44,546 nt of DNA from the NCBI GenBank assembly GCA_964603985.1, contig CAZRXG010000037.1, positions 1-44,546 on the forward strand, written 5' to 3'. A model generated the notes under the pieces. The model had not been told where the DNA came from, made no database searches, and saw nothing but the letters and a program-made list of their open reading frames with translations. Made by a program: the position numbers and the translations under genes. This DNA is from CAZRXG01 sp964603985 (GTDB lineage Bacteria; Chloroflexota; Anaerolineae; Aggregatilineales; UBA3940). Each line of letters opens with the position of its first letter. The first letter of the stretch is position 1. This document shows positions 25,167 to 32,491 of this stretch, piece by piece.

Positions 25167-26261
25167 CTAGACCCAGAACCCCCCCAGGACCTTGGCGAGC
25201 AGCGCCATCCTGACAAACATACCATTCTCCATCTGGTTGAAGTACACAGAACGCGAGTCCCGATCCAGTTTGTCGTGATCATCCGGCGTCCCCATCTCGT
25301 TCTTACGGGGCAGCGGATGCATCAGAATGGCATCCGCCTTTGCCTGCGCCAGCACCGGCGGCGTCATAACGAAGCCATCCTTGATCGCCTCATACTCAGC
25401 ACGGTCGGCGAAGCGTTCCTCCTGCACCCGTGTCCAGTAAATCACGTCGGTGTCACCCAACACCTCGAAGAGATTGTCTGTCTTATGATGGGCGATCTGG
25501 TGCTGGTTCAAGAAGCTGAGGATATCGTCTGGCATTCGCAGCGACTCAGGCGAGACGAAATTCAGTGTTGTGTCTGCGGCCTCGTACCGCGCCAGCAGCT
25601 TAGCCAGCGAGTGGACGGTGCGCCCATGTTTGAGGTCACCTACCATCGTGATGTTCAGCCCATCGAAGCGCTCTTTGAAATCAAAGATGGTGAACATATC
25701 GAGCAGCGCCTGGCTGGGGTGCTCGCCAATGCCATCGCCCCCACTGATCACTACCGGTCGCCGTCCGATCTGCTCTTTTAGACTGTCAAGATAATAAGCA
25801 GCTTCGAACGACGAGCCGACTTCCGGGTGGCGCAGAATGATCACGTCGGCATAGCAGCCTGCCGCGCGTACCGTGTCGGCCAGATTTTCGCCCTTGTAGA
25901 CGGAGCTAAATTGTACGCCATTGCTGGCAACGATCACATCGCCGCCCAGACGGCGCATCGCCGCTTGAAACGACATATCCGTGCGCGTCGATGCCTCGAA
26001 GAACAGGCTCGCCATAATCTTCCCCGCACCGATAGAGAGCAGGCCACGGTCGCCTTGCTCGATGCGCCTGCGGATCGAGGAGGTTGCGTCAAATAGAATC
26101 TGCAGATCCTGCCGGTCGAACTGGTCAACCGACACGATGTGCTTTCCGGCGAAGTCCCCACTGATCTTCTCCGGCCTGTAGCGATCCAGAAACCGGCGTG
26201 AGACGCGAACATCGTACGAGCTGCCCGTGGGTTTTGTGGCAAGTTCGGCAGTCAAGACCAT
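25167..26261 (-). CDS. pyrB: Aspartate carbamoyltransferase catalytic chain
   Basis: This enzyme condenses carbamoyl phosphate with aspartate. The carbamoyl-phosphate loop FFEASTRTDMSF and the ornithine/aspartate transcarbamylase block ILMHPLPRKNEM are present. GGDGIGEHPSQALLDMFTI and NITMVGDLKHGRTVHSLAKL confirm the catalytic chain. At about 364 aa it is longer than the E. coli chain, mainly at both ends. ATG 26261 abuts GGGAG; an in-frame TTG at 26255 would have ideal spacing and could be the true start. No pyrI is nearby. It is the first gene of the pyrBCDEF cluster. Confidence 0.93.
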   Translation of the reverse strand: MVLTAELATKPTGSSYDVRVSRRFLDRYRPEKISGDFAGKHIVSVDQFDRQDLQILFDATSSIRRRIEQGDRGLLSIGAGKIMASLFFEASTRTDMSFQAAMRRLGGDVIVASNGVQFSSVYKGENLADTVRAAGCYADVIILRHPEVGSSFEAAYYLDSLKEQIGRRPVVISGGDGIGEHPSQALLDMFTIFDFKERFDGLNITMVGDLKHGRTVHSLAKLLARYEAADTTLNFVSPESLRMPDDILSFLNQHQIAHHKTDNLFEVLGDTDVIYWTRVQEERFADRAEYEAIKDGFVMTPPVLAQAKADAILMHPLPRKNEMGTPDDHDKLDRDSRSVYFNQMENGMFVRMALLAKVLGGFWV

Positions 26262-26580
26262 CTCCCTTCTATAAATAAGTCGGTACCGCATCGAAGTGTG
26301 GTGCCGGTAATGCCCGCGGATACGGGGGATAATTCAAATGTCGGTGGGTTGAGGGCCGGTTGAGGTAAAATGGCGGCTTGTTGAGCCGAATAATACCCAG
26401 ACAACCGATGAAAATCAACCCAACCCTCCTCGAAACCATACTTCTGCCGATCATCAGTCTCTGCGTTACCACATACGGTACAAAGATTAAAAGGCTCACG
26501 CTCAACACCGGTGCAGAAGGCGATTTTTTATGCGTAAAAACGGTCTGTCGTCACCTGTTCTGAACATGAGCCAATTAAAA

Positions 26581-26637
26581 CAACTGCTCTACCCTATAAA
26601 AGTTGCTCCTCATTGCACGTTTTGTTAAGCACACTCC
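26581..26637 (+). repeat. Left arm of long inverted repeat enclosing three genes
   Basis: Fifty-seven bases starting CAACTGCTCTACCCTATAAA match the complement of 30356-30411 with seven mismatches and one gap. The arms point toward each other. Together they bracket the VTC, DUF4956 and beta-helix genes. Flanking target duplications are not obvious. Confidence 0.75.
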
Positions 26638-26713
26638 TTTTTGACACAAGGGATACCGAAATCCCCGGTAAGGCGCACCTTGCCTGAGCTGGCCCGGGTG
26701 TCATGTGGATGAG

Positions 26714-26762
26714 ACATACAACCACCTTGCCCATTCATTTGATGGGCAAGGTGGTTGTATGT
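26714..26762 (-). terminator. Perfect 21-bp stem-loop after the beta-helix lipoprotein gene
   Basis: Bases 26714-26734 pair without mismatch to 26742-26762, closing a 7-nt loop. The structure starts 20 bp beyond the stop codon of the minus-strand gene, a terminator position. No T-run follows, so termination may rely on stem strength or it may protect the 3' end. Confidence 0.55.
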
Positions 26763-26781
26763 AAGCTCAAGCAGCCGGTTA

Positions 26782-28734
26782 TTACCTGAAGCCGCCGCGA
26801 CCTAGCCTGGTTACCACATCAGAAATGGTAAAGCTGGTATATTCGGTGCCGGGAGTATATGTCCCACCCTCGTACAGGCTGTCGTTAACTGTCCCGGTTG
26901 AACTACCACCATAGTAGATATTGTATGTTGTGCCACTGGTAAGTTCTGGAGAAGAGATGACCAACGATTGGTACTGTTTTGGGGGCGAAAAGGTGACAAT
27001 TTCATCACCGTTGCTGGTTTCTATGTGAACCAGGGTGCCCGCTGCTTGAGCTGTGTCAAAGTTTAGCAATACTGAATATTGGGTTGATGATTCGCTGGGA
27101 GCTTGCGCCATCCCGGAGCTGCCTGACGCCACCAGAAAGCCACCCGTGATTTGGAACGAGCCTATATAGTCCAACGCACCGTTCATATTCTCTACCGGGC
27201 CAACGACGATGATGACGCCCCCTGTTATCTCAGCAGAACCATTTACGTCAATGCCATCCCCATCTGCATCAATCGCAACATAACCGCCATTGATGTAGAG
27301 ATAGTAGTTTCCAGAGTCCATAAAGCCATCCTGACCTGGGCCACCACCTGGCCCTGGCATCTGGCCTGCCTCCGGCATCTGACCACCACCCGGCATCTGA
27401 CCACCATCCGGCATCTGGCCGCCACCTGGCATCCCACCGCGTCCCATTCCACGGTTCATCATCCCGGAGCCATCATTCCCGCCAGCCACATTTAGCCCAT
27501 CATCCCTTGAAACAATGTGGATATCACCACCGTTGAGGGTGATAATGGCGCTTTCGATGCCTTCATAAGATTCTGTGATGTTAATGTCACCATCATTGAT
27601 GTCGAGGTTGGCGTCTGCGTGCATCCCGTCATCACCGGAAGCAATAACAAGAGTCCCGTTATTAATGACTATGCTTCCATTTGAGTGAATAGCATCATCG
27701 GCGGAGTCAATGGCAAAGGTCCCGCCATCAATAGTCACATTAACAGCACCTTTGATGCCCTTCGCCGATGTGGTTTCGTCAACAAAGTTGGCACTACCGC
27801 CACCTGAAGAGATAACGAACTCCCCGCCGGTGATACCGACATCCGCTTGAGCCTGGATTGCATCCCCGCCGGACGTAACGTTGACGACGCCAGCTTCAAT
27901 AGTGATGTATCCTTTTGAAGCATCTCCCTCATTGTCGGATTTCAAGCCATCACCCTGGGCGTTCACGGTGATTGTTCCCGCCTGAACGATGAGATAATCC
28001 TTCCCCCGGATGCCGTCATCAACCGCATTGACGGTAATCTGGCCGCTTGTGATGATCAGGCCATCTTTACTCGCAATGCCATCATTGTAGTTTCCGGCAA
28101 CGGTCAACGAGCCATCACCATAGATCGTGAGATCGGACCTGCTGAAAATCGCCGCGTTGGGTTCGTCTTCTTCGGCATCTTCAAAAACGTAGGATGCCCC
28201 ATCCGACACATAATTTTCAGTGCCATCCGCAAGGATGATAATCGCCTCTTCCGCGCTTGCGACGTAGATCGGAGCGCTCGTGGAGCTGCTGATATTGGCG
28301 CCGCTCAGTATAAGCCTGACAACATCTTCATCTTCTGTGTCTACGATTATTTGCCCGTCAGCCAAAGTCCCGCCGATGCTGTACGTCCCGGCGGCGGTGA
28401 TGGTTGCCTTGCTGCCATCAACCGTCACCCCTTCGCCGTCTACGGTTATCGAGTTTCCATTCAAGGCTATTTGAACGACATCGGCATTGTCCCAGCTATA
28501 AGCCTCCGGGTTATAGTGACTCTCGCTGTGCTCAACCGGCACAACTACCGTCGGTTCTGCCGCTGTATTGCCGGTCACACCACTGTTTTCAACGGCAGTA
28601 TTGTCATTGGCTACTGTATCTGCCGGGGCCTGACTATCAACAGATTCTTCCTGGCCCGAATTCAAATCACATGCGACAAACGCAGATAGGCTCAAAACGC
28701 ATGCCATTAAAAACCCTAACATTCTTTTACTCAT
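26782..28734 (-). CDS. Cthe_2159-like carbohydrate-binding beta-helix lipoprotein
   Basis: A lipoprotein signal with lipobox LSAFVAC puts Cys at residue 22. About 45 low-complexity residues precede the domain. A long right-handed beta-helix follows, made of repeating turns such as DGIASKDGLIITSGQITVNA and GDGLKSDNEGDASKGYITIE, with recurrent DDGIR/DDAIH/DDGMH motifs that suggest Ca2+ sites. The first 300 residues match the family of Cthe_2159, a polygalacturonate/cellulose-binding protein. A Gly/Met/Pro insert with six-residue repeats interrupts the helix at about 420-470. Probably extracellular and surface-anchored. It is last in a three-gene cluster with DUF4956 and VTC genes, a combination found in other phyla. 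AGGAG lies 7 nt upstream of the ATG. Confidence 0.85.
   Translation of the reverse strand: MSKRMLGFLMACVLSLSAFVACDLNSGQEESVDSQAPADTVANDNTAVENSGVTGNTAAEPTVVVPVEHSESHYNPEAYSWDNADVVQIALNGNSITVDGEGVTVDGSKATITAAGTYSIGGTLADGQIIVDTEDEDVVRLILSGANISSSTSAPIYVASAEEAIIILADGTENYVSDGASYVFEDAEEDEPNAAIFSRSDLTIYGDGSLTVAGNYNDGIASKDGLIITSGQITVNAVDDGIRGKDYLIVQAGTITVNAQGDGLKSDNEGDASKGYITIEAGVVNVTSGGDAIQAQADVGITGGEFVISSGGGSANFVDETTSAKGIKGAVNVTIDGGTFAIDSADDAIHSNGSIVINNGTLVIASGDDGMHADANLDINDGDINITESYEGIESAIITLNGGDIHIVSRDDGLNVAGGNDGSGMMNRGMGRGGMPGGGQMPDGGQMPGGGQMPEAGQMPGPGGGPGQDGFMDSGNYYLYINGGYVAIDADGDGIDVNGSAEITGGVIIVVGPVENMNGALDYIGSFQITGGFLVASGSSGMAQAPSESSTQYSVLLNFDTAQAAGTLVHIETSNGDEIVTFSPPKQYQSLVISSPELTSGTTYNIYYGGSSTGTVNDSLYEGGTYTPGTEYTSFTISDVVTRLGRGGFR
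27355..27432 (-). repeat. 18-bp in-frame tandem repeats (GGGQMP-type)
   Basis: About four copies of an 18-bp unit encode variants of GGGQMP (DGGQMP, GGGQMP, EAGQMP). This is a flexible linker expansion within the beta-helix protein, not a CRISPR or intergenic repeat. Confidence 0.8.
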
Positions 28735-28781
28735 TATGTTCTCCTATCGATAAACACTAACATTAGAAAAATGCTTTTCCG

Positions 28782-29414
28782 TTATTCCGCCTCAATAAGC
28801 AACGGATCCTGGCGGCTGATCTTCACCGTCTCCGTATCCAGTGCAGTGGGGTCATAGTAAATATGAATCTCCGCCGAGTCACGCAGGAAGTTCAGGCGGC
28901 CAATTTCGATGCGCTTGATAGGCAGACCGGTGCGCTGTTCAAGGTCTCTGAGCAGCATCGGCCAATTATCCGGGCGAATCATCTCGATGCGCTCGTAAGT
29001 AATGGTTTTTCGAATCTCATATCTGAAACCCCACTCCCGTTCCAGCACAAACAACACGGCTATAGTTGCCAGGTTGGCGACCGCCAGTTCGGCAAACGCA
29101 TCCGCTTGCAGCAGCACCGCATTGAACACGGGCAGAGCGGTGATGATGAACAGATAGGTCATCTCGCGGATCGGGATTGTCTCGGTGCGATAGCGCAGAA
29201 TGGAGAAGATGGCAAACAGGCCAAATCCCACCCCGACGCTGAGTTCAGTGTTGTTCAATAAGCCCATCACAAAGAAAATGATGGTGTTGAACGCGATAAA
29301 AGTGAATACGTAATCTTTGTTTCGCTGCTGTGGGTAATAGATGAACTTGACAATCACAAAGACAATTGCAAGGTTGATGGCAAAACCCACCATTGAATCA
29401 ATGAACGAAGCCAT
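28782..29414 (-). CDS. DUF4956 membrane protein
   Basis: This 210-aa protein has four to five N-terminal membrane helices (within about residues 8-125) and a cytosolic C-terminal domain. Between helices lies the family hallmark GLFAIFSILRYRTETIPIRE, typical of DUF4956. The soluble domain (about 130-210) has mixed alpha/beta character. The biochemical function is unknown. The gene overlaps the VTC polymerase gene by 17 bp, so the two are probably translated together and may act together at the membrane, for example in coupling polyphosphate synthesis or transport. Confidence 0.88.
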   Translation of the reverse strand: MASFIDSMVGFAINLAIVFVIVKFIYYPQQRNKDYVFTFIAFNTIIFFVMGLLNNTELSVGVGFGLFAIFSILRYRTETIPIREMTYLFIITALPVFNAVLLQADAFAELAVANLATIAVLFVLEREWGFRYEIRKTITYERIEMIRPDNWPMLLRDLEQRTGLPIKRIEIGRLNFLRDSAEIHIYYDPTALDTETVKISRQDPLLIEAE

Positions 29415-30237
29415 AGGACGGTTCCTCCCGCATGACCTTGTAGAGCCGGTTTAAGTTCGGCTTGAAATAGTTTCTTTTGAGATGTTTGTAGAGCATACCG
29501 GCCCCGATGCAGTACTTGCTGAAGGCGGTCGGATGGTTGCCCAGTGTGCGCATCTGCTGGATGAAATCCGAATCATGGGAGAAGTTTTTTTGCTTCACCT
29601 CAGCGATGGCAACGCCCGGTAGTGCTATCTGTCTTTTCCCCCAACCGAAGGTCAGGTTTATGTCGATGGTGAGTCGTTCCTGACGGTGTTTGCTAACCAG
29701 CGTTACCCGCAGGTAAGCATTCCACAATTTCGGCACTAACCGATCCGGCTCAAGAGGGGTATGCCGATCGACGAACTCGTCCAGCCCCCCGGTAACCCAA
29801 TGCTGAACGTCTGAAACCGGCAGTCTATACTTGATGGTCCGCCCCCGGTTAGTTTTGTTCTTGATTTCAAAGAACGTGAGGTTTGAGTCCACATATTGGC
29901 GTGTGCGCACCTTATAGCGAGAGCCATGTCTGTTGTGGTGTTGTCTGTATAGATAGAAATCGGGGGTATCGAAGTAGACTGTGTGATACTGGTTCAGCCG
30001 AATACCGTCGATCTCAAGTACGCGGTACTCGGTCGTGATTTGCTGTAAAACTGCGTGAAGATTGGTTAATCCAAGCAGGTACTTGGTATCCACACGGTCG
30101 AGCAACGCAACCTGTTGCATCTCTGAGAGGCTGATAGGGCTGAACTGTGCGATCACGTTTTCGATTTGTCCTGCCAGATCGCCATTTTCACCGGCAAATG
30201 GGTATTGCGTTGCCACGAGTCTATGATTAGCTACCAT
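29398..30237 (-). CDS. VTC-domain polyphosphate polymerase family protein
   Basis: This 279-aa protein is a single VTC domain, the tunnel-shaped catalytic fold of the yeast vacuolar transporter chaperone that makes polyphosphate from ATP. Expected basic and acidic tunnel residues are visible: DRVDTKYLLG (about 48-57), RYKVRTRQY (about 105), FFEIKNKTNRGRTIKYRL (about 120-137) and IAEVKQKNF (about 220). There is no SPX domain. Bacterial homologues with DUF4956 and beta-helix or CotH proteins may make polyphosphate or another phosphoanhydride polymer; activity is inferred. It is the first gene of the cluster. Confidence 0.87.
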   Translation of the reverse strand: MVANHRLVATQYPFAGENGDLAGQIENVIAQFSPISLSEMQQVALLDRVDTKYLLGLTNLHAVLQQITTEYRVLEIDGIRLNQYHTVYFDTPDFYLYRQHHNRHGSRYKVRTRQYVDSNLTFFEIKNKTNRGRTIKYRLPVSDVQHWVTGGLDEFVDRHTPLEPDRLVPKLWNAYLRVTLVSKHRQERLTIDINLTFGWGKRQIALPGVAIAEVKQKNFSHDSDFIQQMRTLGNHPTAFSKYCIGAGMLYKHLKRNYFKPNLNRLYKVMREEPSYGFVH

Positions 30238-30275
30238 ATCAGATTCAGTCTTTCTCTAAATTCAAAACAATGATT

Positions 30276-30288
30276 GTGCATTTTGCAC
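30276..30288 (-). promoter_or_regulatory. Palindromic operator-like site upstream of the VTC gene
   Basis: GTGCATTTTGCAC is a perfect palindrome with a 3-nt centre, 39 bp before the VTC start codon. TATACA lies just upstream on the minus strand. A repressor site is possible, but nothing else supports it. Confidence 0.3.
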
Positions 30289-30355
30289 CTGTATATGATT
30301 ACAAAATACCCAAGAGGCGTTCAGAAACTATGAAGAACCACTTAATGAATTATTA

Positions 30356-30411
30356 GGGGTGTGCCCAACAAGCGTGCGACGAGGAGCAACTTTTATAGGA
30401 TAGAGCAGTTG
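30356..30411 (-). repeat. Right arm of long inverted repeat enclosing three genes
   Basis: This is the minus-strand partner of 26581-26637. Both arms contain CCTATAAAAGTTGCTCCTC without mismatch. The two arms enclose 3.8 kb in total. Confidence 0.75.
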
Positions 30412-30656
30412 AGGTGGTCTCCCCGGCGAGTGTTGATGGTAAAGTCATCGGGAACGAACCGGCAATTGGGGGAGACGATGGCATAAAAACTGGCTGAAGT
30501 CGGTGAGTTTTGCCCAAACGAAGACTACGAAGTCTATGGGCGGTACAGCCTGCGGGAAGTCGGGATAATTCGCTGGCCGCTGACCGGCTGAAAACTGCTC
30601 CCTCCGAAACACCAAACCATCCCACCCAACGCTCGCAGCACGCCTACAGCCAATTC

Positions 30657-30727
30657 CCCCCTCTCCTGGCGCTCGAAGGAGCGCGGTCGGGAGAGGGGAG
30701 GCCGACCGGCGGTCGGCGGGGGTGAGG
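30657..30727 (+). repeat. Copy of the CCCCTCTCC...GGGAGAGGGG hairpin repeat
   Basis: CCCCTCTCCTGGCGCTCGAA and GGAGCGCGGTCGGGAGAGGG form a hairpin. It closely resembles the core of the element at 21291-21330, including the GCGCTCGAA...GAGCGCGG inner stem and a trailing GGGGTGAGGG. No terminal repeats or target duplication are visible here. Confidence 0.65.
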
Positions 30728-30966
30728 GCCGTGAGGAAACAGCACACCGCCATGATGCAGCATCCTGCTTGACGACGCTCCGCTCCGCCGAGTCCCCCCG
30801 TGCATGGGGGGACGGATGAAGCCGTTGGGCTTCACAGGGGGGTGAAGGAGTGAGCAAGCAGCACACCACAAGAGCGCAGCATCTCACTTGATGGCGCCGC
30901 GCCCCGTTCCACCGAGTCCCCCCGTGCACGGGGGGACGGATGAGCCGAAGGCTCACAGGGGGGTGA
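30718..30966 (+). repeat. Two tandem copies of a ~120-bp double-hairpin unit
   Basis: CAGCACACC recurs at 30740 and 30859. Each unit carries a GTCCCCCCGTGC..GGGGGGAC hairpin (30792-30813 and 30916-30937), then GGATGA, a second small hairpin (AGCC...GGCT) and CAGGGGGGTGA. The start of a third unit is seen at about 30957. The same order of parts occurs at 15760-16013. Several frames cross it, but they follow the palindromes and carry no protein features. Confidence 0.7.
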
Positions 30967-31036
30967 GAGCCTGACCGCTGACCCGCTGACCGGCTGATCG
31001 CTGACCGCTAACTCCAACCCGCCCCTAACCACATTC

Positions 31037-31098
31037 GAACAAACGTTCAATTGACACCCCGCTCATTTGTGCTATAATGAATAGAACATGGGTTCTAT
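31037..31098 (+). promoter_or_regulatory. Consensus sigma70 promoter flanked by two LexA-type operators
   Basis: TTGACA (31051-31056), a 16-nt spacer and TATAAT (31073-31078) make a perfect-consensus promoter. GAACAAACGTTC (31037-31048) abuts the -35. GAACATGGGTTC (31084-31095), inside the perfect palindrome ATAGAAC...GTTCTAT (31081-31098), covers the expected transcription start. Both sites fit GAAC-N4-GTTC, the Gram-positive SOS box type. AGAAC-N4-GTTCT has, as I recall, been reported for Dehalococcoides LexA. The layout is that of a tightly repressed damage-inducible promoter. Confidence 0.75.
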
Positions 31099-31440
31099 GC
31101 AGGCGCACGGTCATTGTGCCCGCGACGAACCTGCCAGATCACTTGCCTGCGAGCGTCCGTGCAGTGAGGCCGCTCCTCAGGCGGAAAGGAGATAAGCTGC
31201 ATATCCGGGCATCCCGACCATAAGCCCTTCGGGGCTTGTTGCCGGACGGCGAACGCAGTTCGTCCCCGGCAGCGTCGAGGCGTCGCCAGCCACAGGTCGC
31301 TAGGGGCGGCCCCTGCCAGGCCAATCCGGGCGGGCTGGCGTGGAATGACGCCCGGGATGGCACCGCGCGCTCCCACCGCGTCTCAGGACCGCGCGCCGCG
31401 TGCGAATGACCTGCGTGCCGCCCTGCGGGCACGCTGCACA
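31085..31440 (+). ncRNA. Candidate structured transcript from the SOS-type promoter
   Basis: I find no convincing protein gene downstream of the promoter. A 35-codon frame starts inside the second operator (31088-31195), has no recognisable features, and could be a leader peptide. The DNA is rich in stable stems: GCAGGC/GCCTGC (31099/31145), AAGCCC-TTCG-GGGCTT (31222-31237, a UUCG tetraloop), and TGCCGG...CCGGCA (31240/31266) enclosing CGAAC-GCA-GTTCG. GTGCC...GGGCAC lies near 31415. It matches none of the common bacterial RNAs I know (RNase P, tmRNA, 6S, SRP). The 3' end is a guess. Confidence 0.25.
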
Positions 31441-31634
31441 GTTGGTCAGCCGCTGGAATTGGTGTTATCAGGCCAGCCACCGATCACCCGTGCACAGCAC
31501 TCCGTCATGCAGCACCCACCGGCAGACTCGCCGCCACCTCGCGGGTGTGCCAACCGAATACATCGCCGAACACAGAAGCTGCGGTGTTATCTACGGAACA
31601 GCGATCCGCATATGAACGAAGCCAGACACCCGTC

Positions 31635-31715
31635 CCTGCCACCGCATAGACTCCACCCCGTAGGGGCGGGTTTGAAACCCGCCCAAGAGGGGGCACGAGT
31701 AGAGGCGGTGGCAGG
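31635..31715. terminator. Large nested palindrome at the 3' end of the glycosyltransferase genes
   Basis: Outer arms CCTGCCACCGC (31635-31645) and its complement (31705-31715) enclose GGGCGGGTTT-G-AAACCCGCCC (31664-31684). It begins about 20 bp beyond the stop of the minus-strand glycosyltransferase. It could end transcription from either side. The inner GGGGCGGGTTTGAAACCCGC motif looks like a common dispersed bacterial hairpin. Confidence 0.45.
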
Positions 31716-31733
31716 ACCAACCGAATAACAGCC

Positions 31734-32483
31734 CTACCGGGGGTCACGCCACAGCCGCGCGACGCGCCGCCAGGTCTGGTATTCGTAGTAGGTCATCAGC
31801 AGGCTGAGGCGCAGCCCGTGCAAACCATCCCGCCAGCCCCTGAGCGTCACAAAACGCCACCAGAACTGGCGCAGCGGCCCGCTGAGGTAGGTCCAGGGTT
31901 TAGGGCGCAGGCCCTTCCCAAAGCGTATCCCGGCCTCAAAGTCGGTGTACGGCTCCTGCTTGGCGACAAAGTGCGCCATATCGCGGTAGTTGTAGTGGAT
32001 CAGCGGGTTCTCAAGATAGCCCGCCTCCCCGTCGAGGATGACCTCCTCGTGCACCGGGCGGCCCGGATCGTAGCGGGCGCTCTCACGGTGGATCACCCGC
32101 AACTGGTAATCGGGATACCAGCCTGCGCCCAGCGTCAGCTTCCCAAAGATGTAGTTGTGACGTGGAACCCACCAGCCGCGCTCCGGTCCCTCGATCTTGA
32201 CCGGTATCTCGGCAGCCAACTCAGGTGTGGCGCGCTCATCCGCATCAACGAAGAACACCCACTCGGCGTCAATCGCCCGCAGAGCCGCGTCTCGCTGTGC
32301 GCCGTAATTCTCGAAGCGGTGCTGTAGAACACGCGCCCCTGCCTCTTCGGCCAGCGCTACGGTGCGGTCGGTGCTGAACGAGTCGAAGACGATCACCTCA
32401 TCCGTCCAGCGCAGGCTGTCGATGCAGGCGAGGATGTTATCCTCCTCGTTGAGCGTGATGATGACCCCGGCCAGCTTCGTCAT
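31734..32483 (-). CDS. Family 2 glycosyltransferase (WaaE/KdtX-like)
   Basis: This cytoplasmic-face GT-A transferase has 249 aa. LAGVIITLNEEDNILACIDS starts the Rossmann-like fold, and VFFVDADERATPEL holds the metal-binding DxD. YQLRVIHRESARYDPGRPVHE resembles the LPS-core beta-glucosyltransferase subgroup (WaaE/KdtX), where GTs keep the VHE block. The C-terminus is aromatic and basic and probably membrane-associated. ATG 32483 has GAGG 6 nt upstream. An upstream extension to 32525 would overlap the previous gene and is less likely. It pairs with the GT2 gene upstream for surface polysaccharide assembly. Confidence 0.88.
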   Translation of the reverse strand: MTKLAGVIITLNEEDNILACIDSLRWTDEVIVFDSFSTDRTVALAEEAGARVLQHRFENYGAQRDAALRAIDAEWVFFVDADERATPELAAEIPVKIEGPERGWWVPRHNYIFGKLTLGAGWYPDYQLRVIHRESARYDPGRPVHEEVILDGEAGYLENPLIHYNYRDMAHFVAKQEPYTDFEAGIRFGKGLRPKPWTYLSGPLRQFWWRFVTLRGWRDGLHGLRLSLLMTYYEYQTWRRVARLWRDPR

Positions 32484-32491
32484 GAAACGCC

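Larger units (their letters stand above)
26262..26780. other. Intergenic region between pyrB and the beta-helix lipoprotein gene
   Basis: Apart from the inverted-repeat arm at 26581-26637 and the stem-loop at 26714-26762, I see no supported gene. Two short frames of 61 and 79 codons have no recognisable features. The DNA looks less GC-rich than the pyr genes. I did not find a convincing pyrB promoter. Confidence 0.5.

Noticed and set aside
26378..26563. Plus-strand frame of 61 codons near the left inverted repeat
   Set aside because: No ribosome site and no recognisable features. One hydrophobic stretch is not enough.
27355..27432. Short regular repeats that might suggest a CRISPR
   Set aside because: The units are 18 bp, contiguous and in frame within the beta-helix lipoprotein gene, with no spacers.
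30718..30966. CRISPR-like tandem repeat
   Set aside because: Only two long divergent units with internal hairpins, no uniform spacers and no cas genes in the window.
30534..31050. Several minus-strand frames in the tandem hairpin region
   Set aside because: Their repeated PPXHGGTR/PSPHARGDS peptides are just translations of the tandem DNA repeat.
31139..31480. Minus-strand frames of 93 and 113 codons
   Set aside because: Composition follows GC hairpins and there is no promoter, ribosome site or recognisable motif.
31345..31728. Plus-strand frame of 127 codons downstream of the SOS-type promoter
   Set aside because: It is Pro/Arg/Ala-rich with no domain, no ribosome site, and its end runs through the 31635-31715 palindrome. 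Likely spurious.
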